Assembly: GCF_042677145.1 (NCBI RefSeq)
Contig: NZ_JBHTIT010000001.1
Coordinates: 1,736,001 to 1,800,000 of the forward strand
DNA length: 64,000 nucleotides
Source: Perlucidibaca wandonensis
GTDB lineage: Bacteria > Pseudomonadota > Gammaproteobacteria > Pseudomonadales > Moraxellaceae
Direction: 5' to 3'
Shown here: positions 9,117-17,333 of the stretch, one piece after another
Layout of the letters: every line of letters starts with the position of its first letter
Position numbering within the stretch: position 1 is the first letter of the stretch
Translations under genes and position numbers: made by a program
The notes under the pieces: generated by a model
Told to the model about the DNA's origin: nothing
Seen by the model: only the letters and a program-made list of their open reading frames with translations
Database searches by the model: none

Positions 9117-10157
9117 ATGCACCTTCGCATGTCACACCCTCATATCATTTCACGCCTAGCGCTAACGCCCGGCGAACCTGCTGGCATTGGCCCCGATCTG
9201 CTTGTGCAGATTGCCCAAGAGTCGTGGCCGGCGCAACTCATTGCCATTAGCGATAGCGCCATGCTGCTGCGTGCTGCTGCGCGCTTGAAGCTGCCGCTGA
9301 GCTGTAGCGCTTGGCAGCCTAACTCACCTGCTTCAGAGCATACGCCTGGGCATTTGTGGGTTTGCGAAACGCCATTGCCCGAACAGGAGCAGCCCGGCCA
9401 ACTCAATACCGCACTAGTGCCTGCAGTCTTGGCCTCACTAACCCGTGCCTGCGATGGTTGTCTAGATGGTGGCTTCGATGCATTAATAACTGCCCCGCTG
9501 CACAAGGCGGTGATTAACGACGCTGGCATTGCCTTCAGCGGCCACACCGAGTTTCTGCAAGAGCGATGCGGCGTTGAGCGCGTGGTGATGATGCTGACCT
9601 GCCTCGGCTTGCGCGTGGCGCTGGCTACGACGCACTTACCCTTGCGCGATGTTGCCGATGCCATCACGCCGACACGCCTGAAGCAGGTGTTACGAATTTT
9701 GCACGCCGATTTACGCGATAAGTTTGGTATTGCTCAGCCGCGAATTTATGTCACTGGCCTGAATCCGCACGCCGGCGAGGGTGGGCATTTGGGCCGCGAA
9801 GAAATTGAAATTATTGAGCCCACACTCGCGGCCTTGCGCGAAGAAGGTTTAAGCCTCATCGGCCCACTGCCCGCCGACACACTGTTTACGCCACAGCATT
9901 TGCAGCAGGCCGATGCCGTCTTGGCGATGTATCATGACCAAGGTTTGCCGGTGCTAAAACACGCCGGCTTCGGCAATGCCGTGAACATCACGCTAGGCCT
10001 ACCAATTATTCGCACCTCAGTTGATCACGGCACCGCGCTCACACTCGCCGGCACCGGTCTTGCCAATGCCGGCAGCTTGAAAGCCGCCATCCATGAGGCA
10101 CTTGCCATGATCAACGCTAGACGCTCGCTATTGGGCACACAGGATTTACTCGTATGA
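9117..10157 (+). CDS. pdxA: 4-hydroxythreonine-4-phosphate dehydrogenase PdxA
   Basis: NAD-dependent, metal-dependent dehydrogenase that oxidises and decarboxylates 4-phosphohydroxy-L-threonine in pyridoxal phosphate synthesis. The 346-residue protein shows TPGEPAGIGPDL at the N-terminus and the three metal-ligand histidines of the family in SGHTEFL, LNPHAGEGG and PVLKHAGFG, plus DHGTALTLAG near the end. Start is ATG at 9117; a second ATG at 9129 is possible. The stop overlaps the ksgA start by four bases (ATGA), the beginning of a chain pdxA-ksgA-apaG-apaH-cca with overlaps at every junction. Confidence 0.95.
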   Translation: MHLRMSHPHIISRLALTPGEPAGIGPDLLVQIAQESWPAQLIAISDSAMLLRAAARLKLPLSCSAWQPNSPASEHTPGHLWVCETPLPEQEQPGQLNTALVPAVLASLTRACDGCLDGGFDALITAPLHKAVINDAGIAFSGHTEFLQERCGVERVVMMLTCLGLRVALATTHLPLRDVADAITPTRLKQVLRILHADLRDKFGIAQPRIYVTGLNPHAGEGGHLGREEIEIIEPTLAALREEGLSLIGPLPADTLFTPQHLQQADAVLAMYHDQGLPVLKHAGFGNAVNITLGLPIIRTSVDHGTALTLAGTGLANAGSLKAAIHEALAMINARRSLLGTQDLLV

Positions 10158-10984
10158 ACTCACCTCGCCCAAAGCGCCGCCCATCAGGAAAAGCTGTTGA
10201 GGGCCATGTTGTACGCAAACGCTTTGGCCAAAACTTTCTCCATGATGAGCGCGTGATTCAGCAAATCGTCGCCAGCTTCACGCCAATTCCTGGCCAATCA
10301 GTGGTGGAAATTGGTCCAGGCTTAGCAGCACTGACAAAGTTTTTATTGCCAGCCGTTGAGCGCCTGCACGTCATCGAGCTCGATCGTGACTTAGCTGCTC
10401 GTTTGCCAAAAACACTGGCAGGTCTCGGCGAGCTGATCATTCACGAAGGCGATGCGCTGAAGTTCGATTTCAGCACCTTGGCGAGTGCCGATGCGCCGAT
10501 TCGTGTCATTGGCAACCTGCCCTATAACATCTCCACACCGCTGATTTTTCATCTGCTCAGCCATAGCGAACTGATCGTCGACATGACTTTTATGCTGCAA
10601 AAGGAAGTGGTCGATCGGCTGTGCTCTGGCCCAGGCGATTCAGCCTATGGCCGACTGAGTGTGATGACGCAATATCGCTGCTTGCCCGAATGGCTATTTG
10701 ATGTGCCGCCAGAGGCATTTAATCCGCCGCCGAAAGTGATGTCGGCGATCATTCGCCTCACGCCACACGCTGTGTTGCCACATCCTTGCCGTGATGAAAA
10801 ACTGCTCGGCGAAGTTGTCGGCACTGCATTTACTATGCGCCGAAAAACCTTACGCAATGCCCTAGGAAAATACCCCGCCAGCGCATTGGAAAAGGCTGGC
10901 GTAAACTTAGGTGCTCGCCCTGAAACCTTGTCAGTGGCAGACTATGTAGCCATTACTCACGCCCTTTTGGACGAACCCACATGA
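10154..10984 (+). CDS. rsmA: 16S rRNA (adenine1518-N6/adenine1519-N6)-dimethyltransferase
   Basis: Also called KsgA. It dimethylates two adjacent adenosines in the 3' hairpin of 16S rRNA during small-subunit maturation. The 276-residue protein has KRFGQNFLHD, the SAM-binding VVEIGPGLAALT, and the catalytic motif NLPYNIST. Its length is normal for the family. It is embedded between pdxA and apaG with four-base overlaps at both ends, the conserved gammaproteobacterial order. Confidence 0.97.
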   Translation: MNSPRPKRRPSGKAVEGHVVRKRFGQNFLHDERVIQQIVASFTPIPGQSVVEIGPGLAALTKFLLPAVERLHVIELDRDLAARLPKTLAGLGELIIHEGDALKFDFSTLASADAPIRVIGNLPYNISTPLIFHLLSHSELIVDMTFMLQKEVVDRLCSGPGDSAYGRLSVMTQYRCLPEWLFDVPPEAFNPPPKVMSAIIRLTPHAVLPHPCRDEKLLGEVVGTAFTMRRKTLRNALGKYPASALEKAGVNLGARPETLSVADYVAITHALLDEPT

Positions 10985-11376
10985 GCCAATCAGTGCAAGC
11001 AACCGACGAGCGCGGCATCCGCGTATCGGTGCGCAGCGAATACCTTGCAGAGCCATCGAGCCCGAGTGATCAGCGCTATGTGTTTGCCTATCACATTCAT
11101 ATTAAAAACGAAGGCACGCGCACCGTACGCCTGCTAACGCGGCACTGGATCATCACAAATAGTGAGGCCAGCGTGCAGGAAATTCGCGGCGATGGCGTGA
11201 TTGGCGAGCAGCCCGTTTTAGCCCCGGGCGAATTTTTCGAATACACCAGTGGCACCGTGATCGAAACGCCAGTGGGCAGCATGCACGGCTCCTATGGCAT
11301 GCTCGATGACATTGGCGAGCGCTTCGAATCGCCGATTCCTGCCTTCACGCTGGCTATCCCTCGCGTACTAAACTGA
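10981..11376 (+). CDS. apaG: ApaG domain protein
   Basis: Small cytosolic protein of 131 residues with a single fibronectin-III-like ApaG domain (YVFAYHIHIKNEG, VQEIRGDGVIGEQP, GSMHGSYGM), conserved beside ksgA and apaH. Its biochemical role is not firmly established; links to divalent-cation and Ap4A physiology have been suggested for the family. Its start overlaps ksgA by four bases and its stop overlaps apaH by one, so translation is coupled across the operon. Confidence 0.95.
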   Translation: MSQSVQATDERGIRVSVRSEYLAEPSSPSDQRYVFAYHIHIKNEGTRTVRLLTRHWIITNSEASVQEIRGDGVIGEQPVLAPGEFFEYTSGTVIETPVGSMHGSYGMLDDIGERFESPIPAFTLAIPRVLN

Positions 11377-12188
11377 TGCGCCATTTTCTCATCGGCGATG
11401 TGCAAGGTTGTCGAGCCGCGCTCGAAGACTTATTAGTGCGCATCGCCTTTGATCCATCTACCGATCATGTGTTTTTTGCTGGTGATTTAGTCGCACGCGG
11501 GCCAGATTCACTTGGCACATTGCGGCTTATTAAAAATCTTGGTTCAGCTGCCAGCACCGTGCTCGGCAACCATGACTTGCACTTGTTAGCAGCCTTTCAC
11601 GGCCATGCCAGAGTGAAGCCAAAAGATCTCACACAGCCGATTCTAGATGCATTCGATGCCGCTGAGCTCATGCGCTGGCTGCAGCAACAGCCGCTGCTGA
11701 TCACACTGCCCACAGGCGATGTGTTGACTCATGCTGGTCTACCGCCAAGCTGGTCTTTTGAGCAGGCGCAAACGCTCGCCTTTGAGGTTGAAACCATCCT
11801 ACGCAGCGAACACGCCGCTGGTTTTTTTGCCGCCATGTATGGCAACGAGCCCAGTGCGTGGAGCGATGACTTAGCTGGTACCGATCGCCTGCGCGTCATC
11901 ACCAATCATTTCACTCGCATGCGTTTAATCGACGCCGATGGCCAGTTAAATTTTCAGCACAAAACTGGCAATAGCGATCTGCCCGAAGGCTTTAAGGCAT
12001 GGTTTGATTGGCCGGCTCTGCGCCCTGTTGCCCAGCGCGTATTTTTCGGCCATTGGGCAGCGCTCGACAGCATCACTCATCAAACCCATGCCATCGCACT
12101 CGATAGCGGCTGCGTCTGGGGCAAATACCTCACGGCCTATTGCCTAGAGACCGGCGAGCGCACGACCAGTACGCCGGGGCTGACATGA
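11376..12188 (+). CDS. apaH: Bis(5'-nucleosyl)-tetraphosphatase (symmetrical) ApaH
   Basis: Metallophosphatase that cleaves Ap4A to two ADP and also removes Np4 caps from RNA. The 270-residue protein carries the metallophosphoesterase motifs GDVQGC, GDLVARGPDS and GNHDLHLL in its first 75 residues, then HAGLPPSW and FFGHWAAL. The start shares one base with the apaG stop (TGATG), and the stop overlaps the cca start by four bases. Confidence 0.96.
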   Translation: MRHFLIGDVQGCRAALEDLLVRIAFDPSTDHVFFAGDLVARGPDSLGTLRLIKNLGSAASTVLGNHDLHLLAAFHGHARVKPKDLTQPILDAFDAAELMRWLQQQPLLITLPTGDVLTHAGLPPSWSFEQAQTLAFEVETILRSEHAAGFFAAMYGNEPSAWSDDLAGTDRLRVITNHFTRMRLIDADGQLNFQHKTGNSDLPEGFKAWFDWPALRPVAQRVFFGHWAALDSITHQTHAIALDSGCVWGKYLTAYCLETGERTTSTPGLT

Positions 12189-13426
12189 GCCCGCAGATTT
12201 ATCGCGTTGGCGGTGCCGTGCGTGATGAGCTGCTCGGCCTGCCGGTACATGACATCGATTATGTGGTGGTAGGCGCAACACCGGAATGGCTAACCGATCA
12301 AGGCTATCGCCAAGTTGGACATGAATTCCCGGTATTTTTGCATCCCGAAACGCAGGCCGAATACGCCTTGGCGCGCACCGAGCGTAAACAGGGCGCGGGC
12401 TATCACGGCTTTATCTGCGACTTTCATCCCGATGTGAGCTTGGAGGCCGACCTTGAGCGCCGCGACCTCACCATCAACGCCATGGCCAAAGCTGACGCTG
12501 GCGCGCTAATCGACCCCTACGGTGGCCAGCAAGACTTAGCCGACCGCTTACTGCGACACGTCTCACCGGCGTTTGCTGAAGATCCACTGCGTGTGCTGCG
12601 CGTTGCACGATTTGCCGCACGTTTTCATAGTCTTGGCTTTCGCGTGGCCAACGATACATTAGCGCTGATGCGCGAACTGGCAGAGTCAGGCGAACTGGCA
12701 CTGCTAACGCCCGAGCGCGTGTGGCAAGAAACCGAACGTGCGCTAATGAGCGACGCACCGCAGATTTATTTCCAAGTACTGCGCGATTGTGGCGCGCTAA
12801 AGGTCTGTTTTCCCGAAGTCGATGCGCTCTTTGGTGTGCCCCAGCGCGCGGATTATCACCCCGAAATAGACACCGGCGTGCACACGCTAATGGCCTTAGG
12901 CCAGGCCGCGCGCCTGCAAGCCTCAAGCGCTGTCCGCTTTGCTGTGCTCGTGCATGATCTCGGCAAAGCCCTAACGCCAGACCCTGTTTTACCAAGCCAT
13001 ACCGGCCATGAAGTTCGCGGCCTGCCATTGATCGATGCGCTCTGCGCTCGCCTAAAAGTGCCGGCGACACATCAGGCCTTAGCTCGCGTCGTTGGCGAGT
13101 TTCATCTTGACTGCCATCGCGCCAATACACACTCGGCAGAAGTTTTACTTGATCGTTTGCAGCGCGTAGATGCGTGGCGCCGACACGAGCGCCTAGGCGA
13201 GTTTCTCAATGCCTGCGAGGCCGATGCTCGTGGACGCACAGGCTTGGAAGATCGCCCGTATTGGCAGCGCGATTTTTGGTTAGGCGCTGCTGCTGCCTGT
13301 CATATCGACAATGCCGCGCTTGTTGCGCAAGGTTATCGTGGTGCGGAAATGGCTAACGCCATTGCGGCCATACGACTAGAAAGACTGACTGAATTTAAGG
13401 CGAGTTGGCAGGCTAAGCATGAATAA
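12185..13426 (+). CDS. cca: Multifunctional CCA tRNA nucleotidyltransferase
   Basis: Adds or repairs the 3' CCA of tRNAs without a template. The 413-residue protein has the class II nucleotidyltransferase head (YRVGGAVRDELLG, catalytic Asp23/Asp25 in HDIDYVV), RRDLTINAMA, the neck ERVWQE, and an HD phosphohydrolase domain (FAVLVHDLGKAL), the long gammaproteobacterial form. The ATG at 12185 overlaps the apaH stop (ATGA) and gives the standard N-terminus; an upstream in-frame TTG would add 15 residues and is rejected. The end overlaps the next gene by eight bases. Confidence 0.96.
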   Translation: MSPQIYRVGGAVRDELLGLPVHDIDYVVVGATPEWLTDQGYRQVGHEFPVFLHPETQAEYALARTERKQGAGYHGFICDFHPDVSLEADLERRDLTINAMAKADAGALIDPYGGQQDLADRLLRHVSPAFAEDPLRVLRVARFAARFHSLGFRVANDTLALMRELAESGELALLTPERVWQETERALMSDAPQIYFQVLRDCGALKVCFPEVDALFGVPQRADYHPEIDTGVHTLMALGQAARLQASSAVRFAVLVHDLGKALTPDPVLPSHTGHEVRGLPLIDALCARLKVPATHQALARVVGEFHLDCHRANTHSAEVLLDRLQRVDAWRRHERLGEFLNACEADARGRTGLEDRPYWQRDFWLGAAAACHIDNAALVAQGYRGAEMANAIAAIRLERLTEFKASWQAKHE

Positions 13427-14171
13427 TTCTGACGCTCCCGTTGCGCTAATCACAGGTGCTGCAAAGCGAGTTGGTGCAGCCATTACTGAGCAGTTACACG
13501 CCTTAGGCTGGCGCGTATTGGTGCACTGCCATCACAGCGAGGCCGATGCTGAAAGCCTGTGCCAGCGCCTAAATCTCCAGCGCTTAGATTCAGCGCACTA
13601 TCTCGTCGCCGACCTTAGCGATGCAAATGCAATTACAGCACTAGCCGAGAAAGCACAGGCGCATTGGAGGCGACTCGATGCATTGGTGAACAACGCCTCT
13701 AGCTTCTACCCCACGCCCTTTGGTGGTGCCACGCAAAATGACTGGGACCTTCTTTTCGCCAGCAATGCGCGCGCTCCGTATTTCCTAAGCCAAGCGCTGC
13801 GGCCTGCATTGGCAGCACGTGGCGCTGGCGCCATCGTCAATATCATTGATATTCACGCTGCATATCCGCTGCAAGATCACAGCCTCTACTGCATGGCAAA
13901 AGCAGCCAATGCCGCCATGACTCGGGCACTAGCAAAGGAGCTGGCACCTGCTATTCGTGTCAATGGTGTGTCGCCAGGCGCAATTGCCTGGCCCGAAGGT
14001 AGCGGTGAAATGAGTGAGGCAATGAAGACCGAGATCTTGCGCACCGTGCCCATGGGGCGAGTTGGTGGCGTTGAGGCAGTTGCTGAAGCAGTGGTGTTTT
14101 TAATTACTGGTACTAGCTACATCAATGGTCAGATTATCGCTGTCGATGGCGGTCGCACGGTCTGGGGCTGA
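13419..14171 (+). CDS. folM: Pteridine reductase / dihydromonapterin reductase, SDR family
   Basis: NADPH-dependent short-chain reductase of dihydropterins. The 250-residue protein has the cofactor motif TGAAKRVGAAI, NNASSFYPTPFG, a catalytic YCMAK (YxxxK) and VSPGAIAWPE. The PTR1/FolM-like AAKRVGAAI motif and convergent folB next door support a tetrahydropterin role. It starts inside the last codons of cca and ends 48 bases before the convergent folB. A generic SDR annotation is the fallback. Confidence 0.85.
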   Translation: MNNSDAPVALITGAAKRVGAAITEQLHALGWRVLVHCHHSEADAESLCQRLNLQRLDSAHYLVADLSDANAITALAEKAQAHWRRLDALVNNASSFYPTPFGGATQNDWDLLFASNARAPYFLSQALRPALAARGAGAIVNIIDIHAAYPLQDHSLYCMAKAANAAMTRALAKELAPAIRVNGVSPGAIAWPEGSGEMSEAMKTEILRTVPMGRVGGVEAVAEAVVFLITGTSYINGQIIAVDGGRTVWG

Positions 14172-14219
14172 GCCCGCCGACAACAGGCCTAGCGCTCGTT
14201 AAGTAACAAACGCCCGGAC

Positions 14220-14582
14220 CTACTGAGCTGGCTTCACACCACGCTCTATCAGCACACCAACATCTTTCGCACCACGTACCGCACCTGGCTTGCTCACACG
14301 CAGGCGGCACCACGGCACCGAAAACTCCTCGCGTAAAATCTGCCAAATCGATTCAGCCAAGGTTTCAACCAGCTGATAATGCGCCTGCTCCACATGCGAC
14401 TTCAGTCGCTCCGACACTGCTCGATAATCCAGTGCCTCGGCAATCGTGTCGGTAGCCGCAGCTGGGCGAATGTCCCAAGCCATCTCCAAGTCCAAACTCA
14501 GCGTCTGCTGGATGCGGCGCTCCCATTGAAACATGCCAATGACCGTCTCAATTTTGAAATCTCGAATGTATACAATGTCCAC
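14220..14582 (-). CDS. folB: Dihydroneopterin aldolase
   Basis: Converts 7,8-dihydroneopterin to 6-hydroxymethyl-7,8-dihydropterin plus glycolaldehyde in folate synthesis. The 120-residue protein begins MDIVYIRDFKIETVIG with the catalytic Glu/Tyr region of the family (GMFQWER), VETLAESIW in the middle and VSKPGAV near the C-terminus, which includes the conserved Lys. It diverges from plsY with 68 bases between starts. Confidence 0.95.
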   Translation of the reverse strand: MDIVYIRDFKIETVIGMFQWERRIQQTLSLDLEMAWDIRPAAATDTIAEALDYRAVSERLKSHVEQAHYQLVETLAESIWQILREEFSVPWCRLRVSKPGAVRGAKDVGVLIERGVKPAQ

Positions 14583-14650
14583 GTGTTGCCCCGTTTCGCG
14601 CCTGATTTTTTTGCTAAGATGCGAGCCACATACCCCAAGTTGGAGCGACT

Positions 14651-15250
14651 ATGAGCCCTGAATCTATTGCCGACTTTGTTGCGATTGCGGCGCTGATTCT
14701 AGCCTATCTCGCCGGCTCTGTTTCGGCCGCGATCATTGTTTGTCGTATTATGGGCTTGCCCGACCCGCGCACCGATGGCTCACGCAACCCTGGCACTACC
14801 AATGTGCTACGCCTCGGCGGCAAAAAAGCCGCGATCCTAACTTTGCTCGGCGACATGCTAAAAGGCGTATTGCCAGTCCTTGCAGCGCGCTATTACGGGC
14901 TCGATGTGATGCTGGTTAGTGCCATTGGCTTCGCCGCCTTTATGGGTCATTTATACCCGATCTTTTTTCGCTTCGAAGGTGGCAAAGGTGTGGCGACTGC
15001 GCTCGGCGTTTTACTCGCACTATCGCCAATTATTGGCGGCACCGTGATCGCGCTTTGGATTACGGCATTTGCGCTAACACGCTACTCCTCGCTTGGCGCC
15101 ATCGTTGGCTTTATTGCCGCACCCATCCTTACTCAGTTTTTGCTGCCCGAAGCCATGCTCGGCGTGGTCGGCATGAGCTTGCTGCTATTGGCGCGCCACA
15201 AAGCCAATATGAAGGCGCTAATCGAGGGCACTGAACGCCGCTTTAAATAG
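14651..15250 (+). CDS. plsY: Acyl-phosphate:glycerol-3-phosphate acyltransferase PlsY
   Basis: Inner-membrane enzyme that acylates glycerol-3-phosphate from acyl-phosphate, the first step of phospholipid synthesis. The 199-residue protein has about five hydrophobic segments and the three family motifs SRNPGTTNVLR, GHLYPIFFRFEGGKGVATA (phosphate-binding loop) and the C-terminal ARHKANMKALIEGTER. It is monocistronic here; a GGAG lies 10 bases before the ATG. Confidence 0.95.
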   Translation: MSPESIADFVAIAALILAYLAGSVSAAIIVCRIMGLPDPRTDGSRNPGTTNVLRLGGKKAAILTLLGDMLKGVLPVLAARYYGLDVMLVSAIGFAAFMGHLYPIFFRFEGGKGVATALGVLLALSPIIGGTVIALWITAFALTRYSSLGAIVGFIAAPILTQFLLPEAMLGVVGMSLLLLARHKANMKALIEGTERRFK

Positions 15251-15276
15251 CGGCGGCGGCTTATCTTGAATAGACC

Positions 15277-16296
15277 TTAGATGGCTGCCAGCTCAGTCAT
15301 TGGCCATCGCGCACGCACATTAACCGTTAGGTCTTGACGCTCACCCGCACGCAAACGCTGCGCGCCAGCAAAGGCGATCATTGCGCCGTTATCAGTGCAA
15401 AAAGCTGGAGCAGGATAAAACGCTTGGCCACCTATAGGTTTCAAGGCCAGCGCTAAGTCATGGCGCAGGCGCTTATTTGCACTGACACCACCCGCTAGTA
15501 CCAAGCGCTTCAAGCCAGTCTGCTTTAATGCGCGTAAGCATTTGCGAATTAAGGTATCGACCGCTGCCGCCTCAAAACTTGCACAAATATCGGCAACTTT
15601 AGTTGGCGAATCCTCTGATTGATTGCGCGCGGTGAGCACAGCGGTTTTTAAGCCACTAAACGAGAAGTCCAAACCTGGGCGGTCGAGCATTGGGCGTGGA
15701 AATTTAAAGGCATCATCACGGCCAGTTAAGGCTAGACGCGCCACCGATGGCCCGCCGGGATAGTCCAGCCCGAGCATTTTGGCGACTTTATCGAAGGCCT
15801 CGCCGGCAGCATCGTCGATGGATTCGCCGAGCAGCTCGTAACGGCCAATACCTTCAACTTTCATGAGCTGGGTATGGCCGCCAGAAACCAATAGGGCGAC
15901 AAAAGGAAACTCAGGCGGCTCAGCCTCTAGCAAAGGCGCTAGCAAATGCCCTTCCATATGATGCACGCCGACGGCAGGCACGCCCCAGGCGTAGGCCAGC
16001 GAGCGTGCCATTAGCGCACCTGTTAACAGCGCGCCAGCAAGCCCAGGGCCCGATGTGTAGGCGATACCATCGATGCTATCGGCACTGATGTCGGCATCGG
16101 CCATCATGCCGCGCACTAAGGGCACGAGGCGGCGAATATGGTCGCGCGAGGCCAGCTCGGGCACCACGCCGCCATAGTCTTTATGCATCTCAATTTGGCT
16201 ATGCAGGCGATGCGCCAATAGCCCAGCCCCCGGCGCATCGTCATAAATAGCGACGCCAGTTTCATCACACGAGGTCTCAATACCTAGCACGCGCAT
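15277..16296 (-). CDS. tsaD: tRNA N6-adenosine threonylcarbamoyltransferase TsaD
   Basis: Catalytic subunit that transfers threonylcarbamoyl to A37 of ANN-decoding tRNAs. The 339-residue ASKHA-fold protein begins MRVLGIETSCDETG, has the metal-binding HHMEGHLLAP, SGGHTQLM, and a C-terminal AFCTDNGAMIAFAG. The ATG at 16296 is chosen because GGAGAG stands 8 bases upstream; an ATG 15 bases earlier lacks a ribosome site. It diverges from rpsU, an arrangement conserved in gammaproteobacteria. Confidence 0.96.
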   Translation of the reverse strand: MRVLGIETSCDETGVAIYDDAPGAGLLAHRLHSQIEMHKDYGGVVPELASRDHIRRLVPLVRGMMADADISADSIDGIAYTSGPGLAGALLTGALMARSLAYAWGVPAVGVHHMEGHLLAPLLEAEPPEFPFVALLVSGGHTQLMKVEGIGRYELLGESIDDAAGEAFDKVAKMLGLDYPGGPSVARLALTGRDDAFKFPRPMLDRPGLDFSFSGLKTAVLTARNQSEDSPTKVADICASFEAAAVDTLIRKCLRALKQTGLKRLVLAGGVSANKRLRHDLALALKPIGGQAFYPAPAFCTDNGAMIAFAGAQRLRAGERQDLTVNVRARWPMTELAAI

Positions 16297-16349
16297 GCCA
16301 TTTCTCTCCATTTTTCATGGCGCGAAGTGTAGCGCTCTACACAGGGTGT

Positions 16350-16378
16350 TTGCCATTCCAGATGAATCTGGCTAAAAT
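16350..16378 (+). promoter_or_regulatory. Sigma-70 promoter of rpsU
   Basis: TTGCCA (16350-16355), a 17-base spacer and TAAAAT (16373-16378) form a near-consensus vegetative promoter. The predicted transcript starts near 16385, about 47 bases before the rpsU start, and would drive rpsU-yqeY-dnaG. Confidence 0.65.
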
Positions 16379-16431
16379 CCGCGCCCCACGCCCCCGATGG
16401 CGTTCCGTAATTTGTAACAGGTGAGCAATTC

Positions 16432-16647
16432 ATGCCCAACGTTAAAGTAAAAGAAGGCGAACCGTTTGACGTCGCACTGCGTCGCTTCAAGCGTTCATGC
16501 GAAAAAGCTGGTGTGTTAGCCGATGTTCGCAAACGTGACTTCTACGAGAAGCCCACGCAAGAGCGCAAGCGCAAAGCCGCTGCCGCTGTTAAGCGTCACG
16601 CCAAAAAAGTACAGCGCGAAGCCGTAAAAGTTAAACGCTTGTACTAA
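16432..16647 (+). CDS. rpsU: Small ribosomal subunit protein bS21
   Basis: Basic 71-residue ribosomal protein of the small-subunit platform, involved in translation initiation. It begins MPNVKVKEGEPFDVALRR and ends with a Lys/Arg-rich tail (VKRHAKKVQREAVKVKRLY), full length for the family. First gene of the macromolecular synthesis operon rpsU-yqeY-dnaG-rpoD. Confidence 0.98.
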   Translation: MPNVKVKEGEPFDVALRRFKRSCEKAGVLADVRKRDFYEKPTQERKRKAAAAVKRHAKKVQREAVKVKRLY

Positions 16648-16764
16648 GCCATGCTGGTTACGCGAGCAGATTCTTTTGCGCTCGCGTACCGCATAGCTGC
16701 GTTGGTCACATCTGCTTTATTTCTATCGCTTCAGCATTCACTCGCTGTATGAGCTAGCTTTGTC

Positions 16765-17214
16765 ATGCCTGCACTAAAAGTTCGTCTAACAGATGCCATG
16801 AAAGACGCCATGCGCGCCCAGCAAAAAGATCGCCTGCTGGTGATCCGCACCGCACTCGCCGCGTTTAAACAAATTGAAGTCGATGAGCGCATTGAGCTCG
16901 ATGATGCCCGCTCCTTAGGCGTCATGGAAAAACTAGTGAAGCAGCGCCGCGAATCCGCCGCCGCTTTTATTGCTGGTGATCGCCAAGAGTTGGCCGAGCG
17001 TGAAAATACTGAGATAGCCATTCTGCAAGAGTTTTTGCCAGCGCCATTAAGCGAAGAGGAACTACTCTCGCTGATTTCCGCTGCCATTGCTGAAGCTGGT
17101 GCCACTAGCCCGAAAGACATGGGTAAAGTGATGAATTTATTGCGCCCCATGGTCGCTGGTCGTGCCGATGTCGGTGCACTGTCGCAGCAAGTTAAAGCGC
17201 GCCTTTCAATTTAA
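16765..17214 (+). CDS. yqeY: GatB/YqeY domain-containing protein
   Basis: A 149-residue protein consisting of one GatB/YqeY helical domain (LRDAMKDAMRAQ-type start, EFLPAPLSEEEL in the middle, AGATSPKDMGKVMNLL towards the end). The domain resembles the tRNA-binding tail of amidotransferase GatB; its own function is not established. Its position between rpsU and dnaG is common in gammaproteobacteria. The 117 bases after rpsU hold no clear terminator. Confidence 0.9.
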   Translation: MPALKVRLTDAMKDAMRAQQKDRLLVIRTALAAFKQIEVDERIELDDARSLGVMEKLVKQRRESAAAFIAGDRQELAERENTEIAILQEFLPAPLSEEELLSLISAAIAEAGATSPKDMGKVMNLLRPMVAGRADVGALSQQVKARLSI

Positions 17215-17333
17215 GAAAGCACCAGCCTAGAGATCGTCAGCCAAAAAAGCTCCTGCTCAATTGACTGACGATTGCGCTGCAAAGCTTGCTGTCGCACACT
17301 CAACTCCCCGTTTCTGCTTGAGCATTAGCCCGC

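Noticed and set aside
12474..13130. Leftward 218-codon frame over cca
   Set aside because: Arg-rich antisense shadow of the tRNA nucleotidyltransferase gene.
17233..17272. Inverted repeat ATCGTCAG/CTGACGAT before dnaG as a LexA box or terminator
   Set aside because: It does not match the LexA consensus, has a 24-base spacer and lacks a T tract; mentioned only in the dnaG entry.
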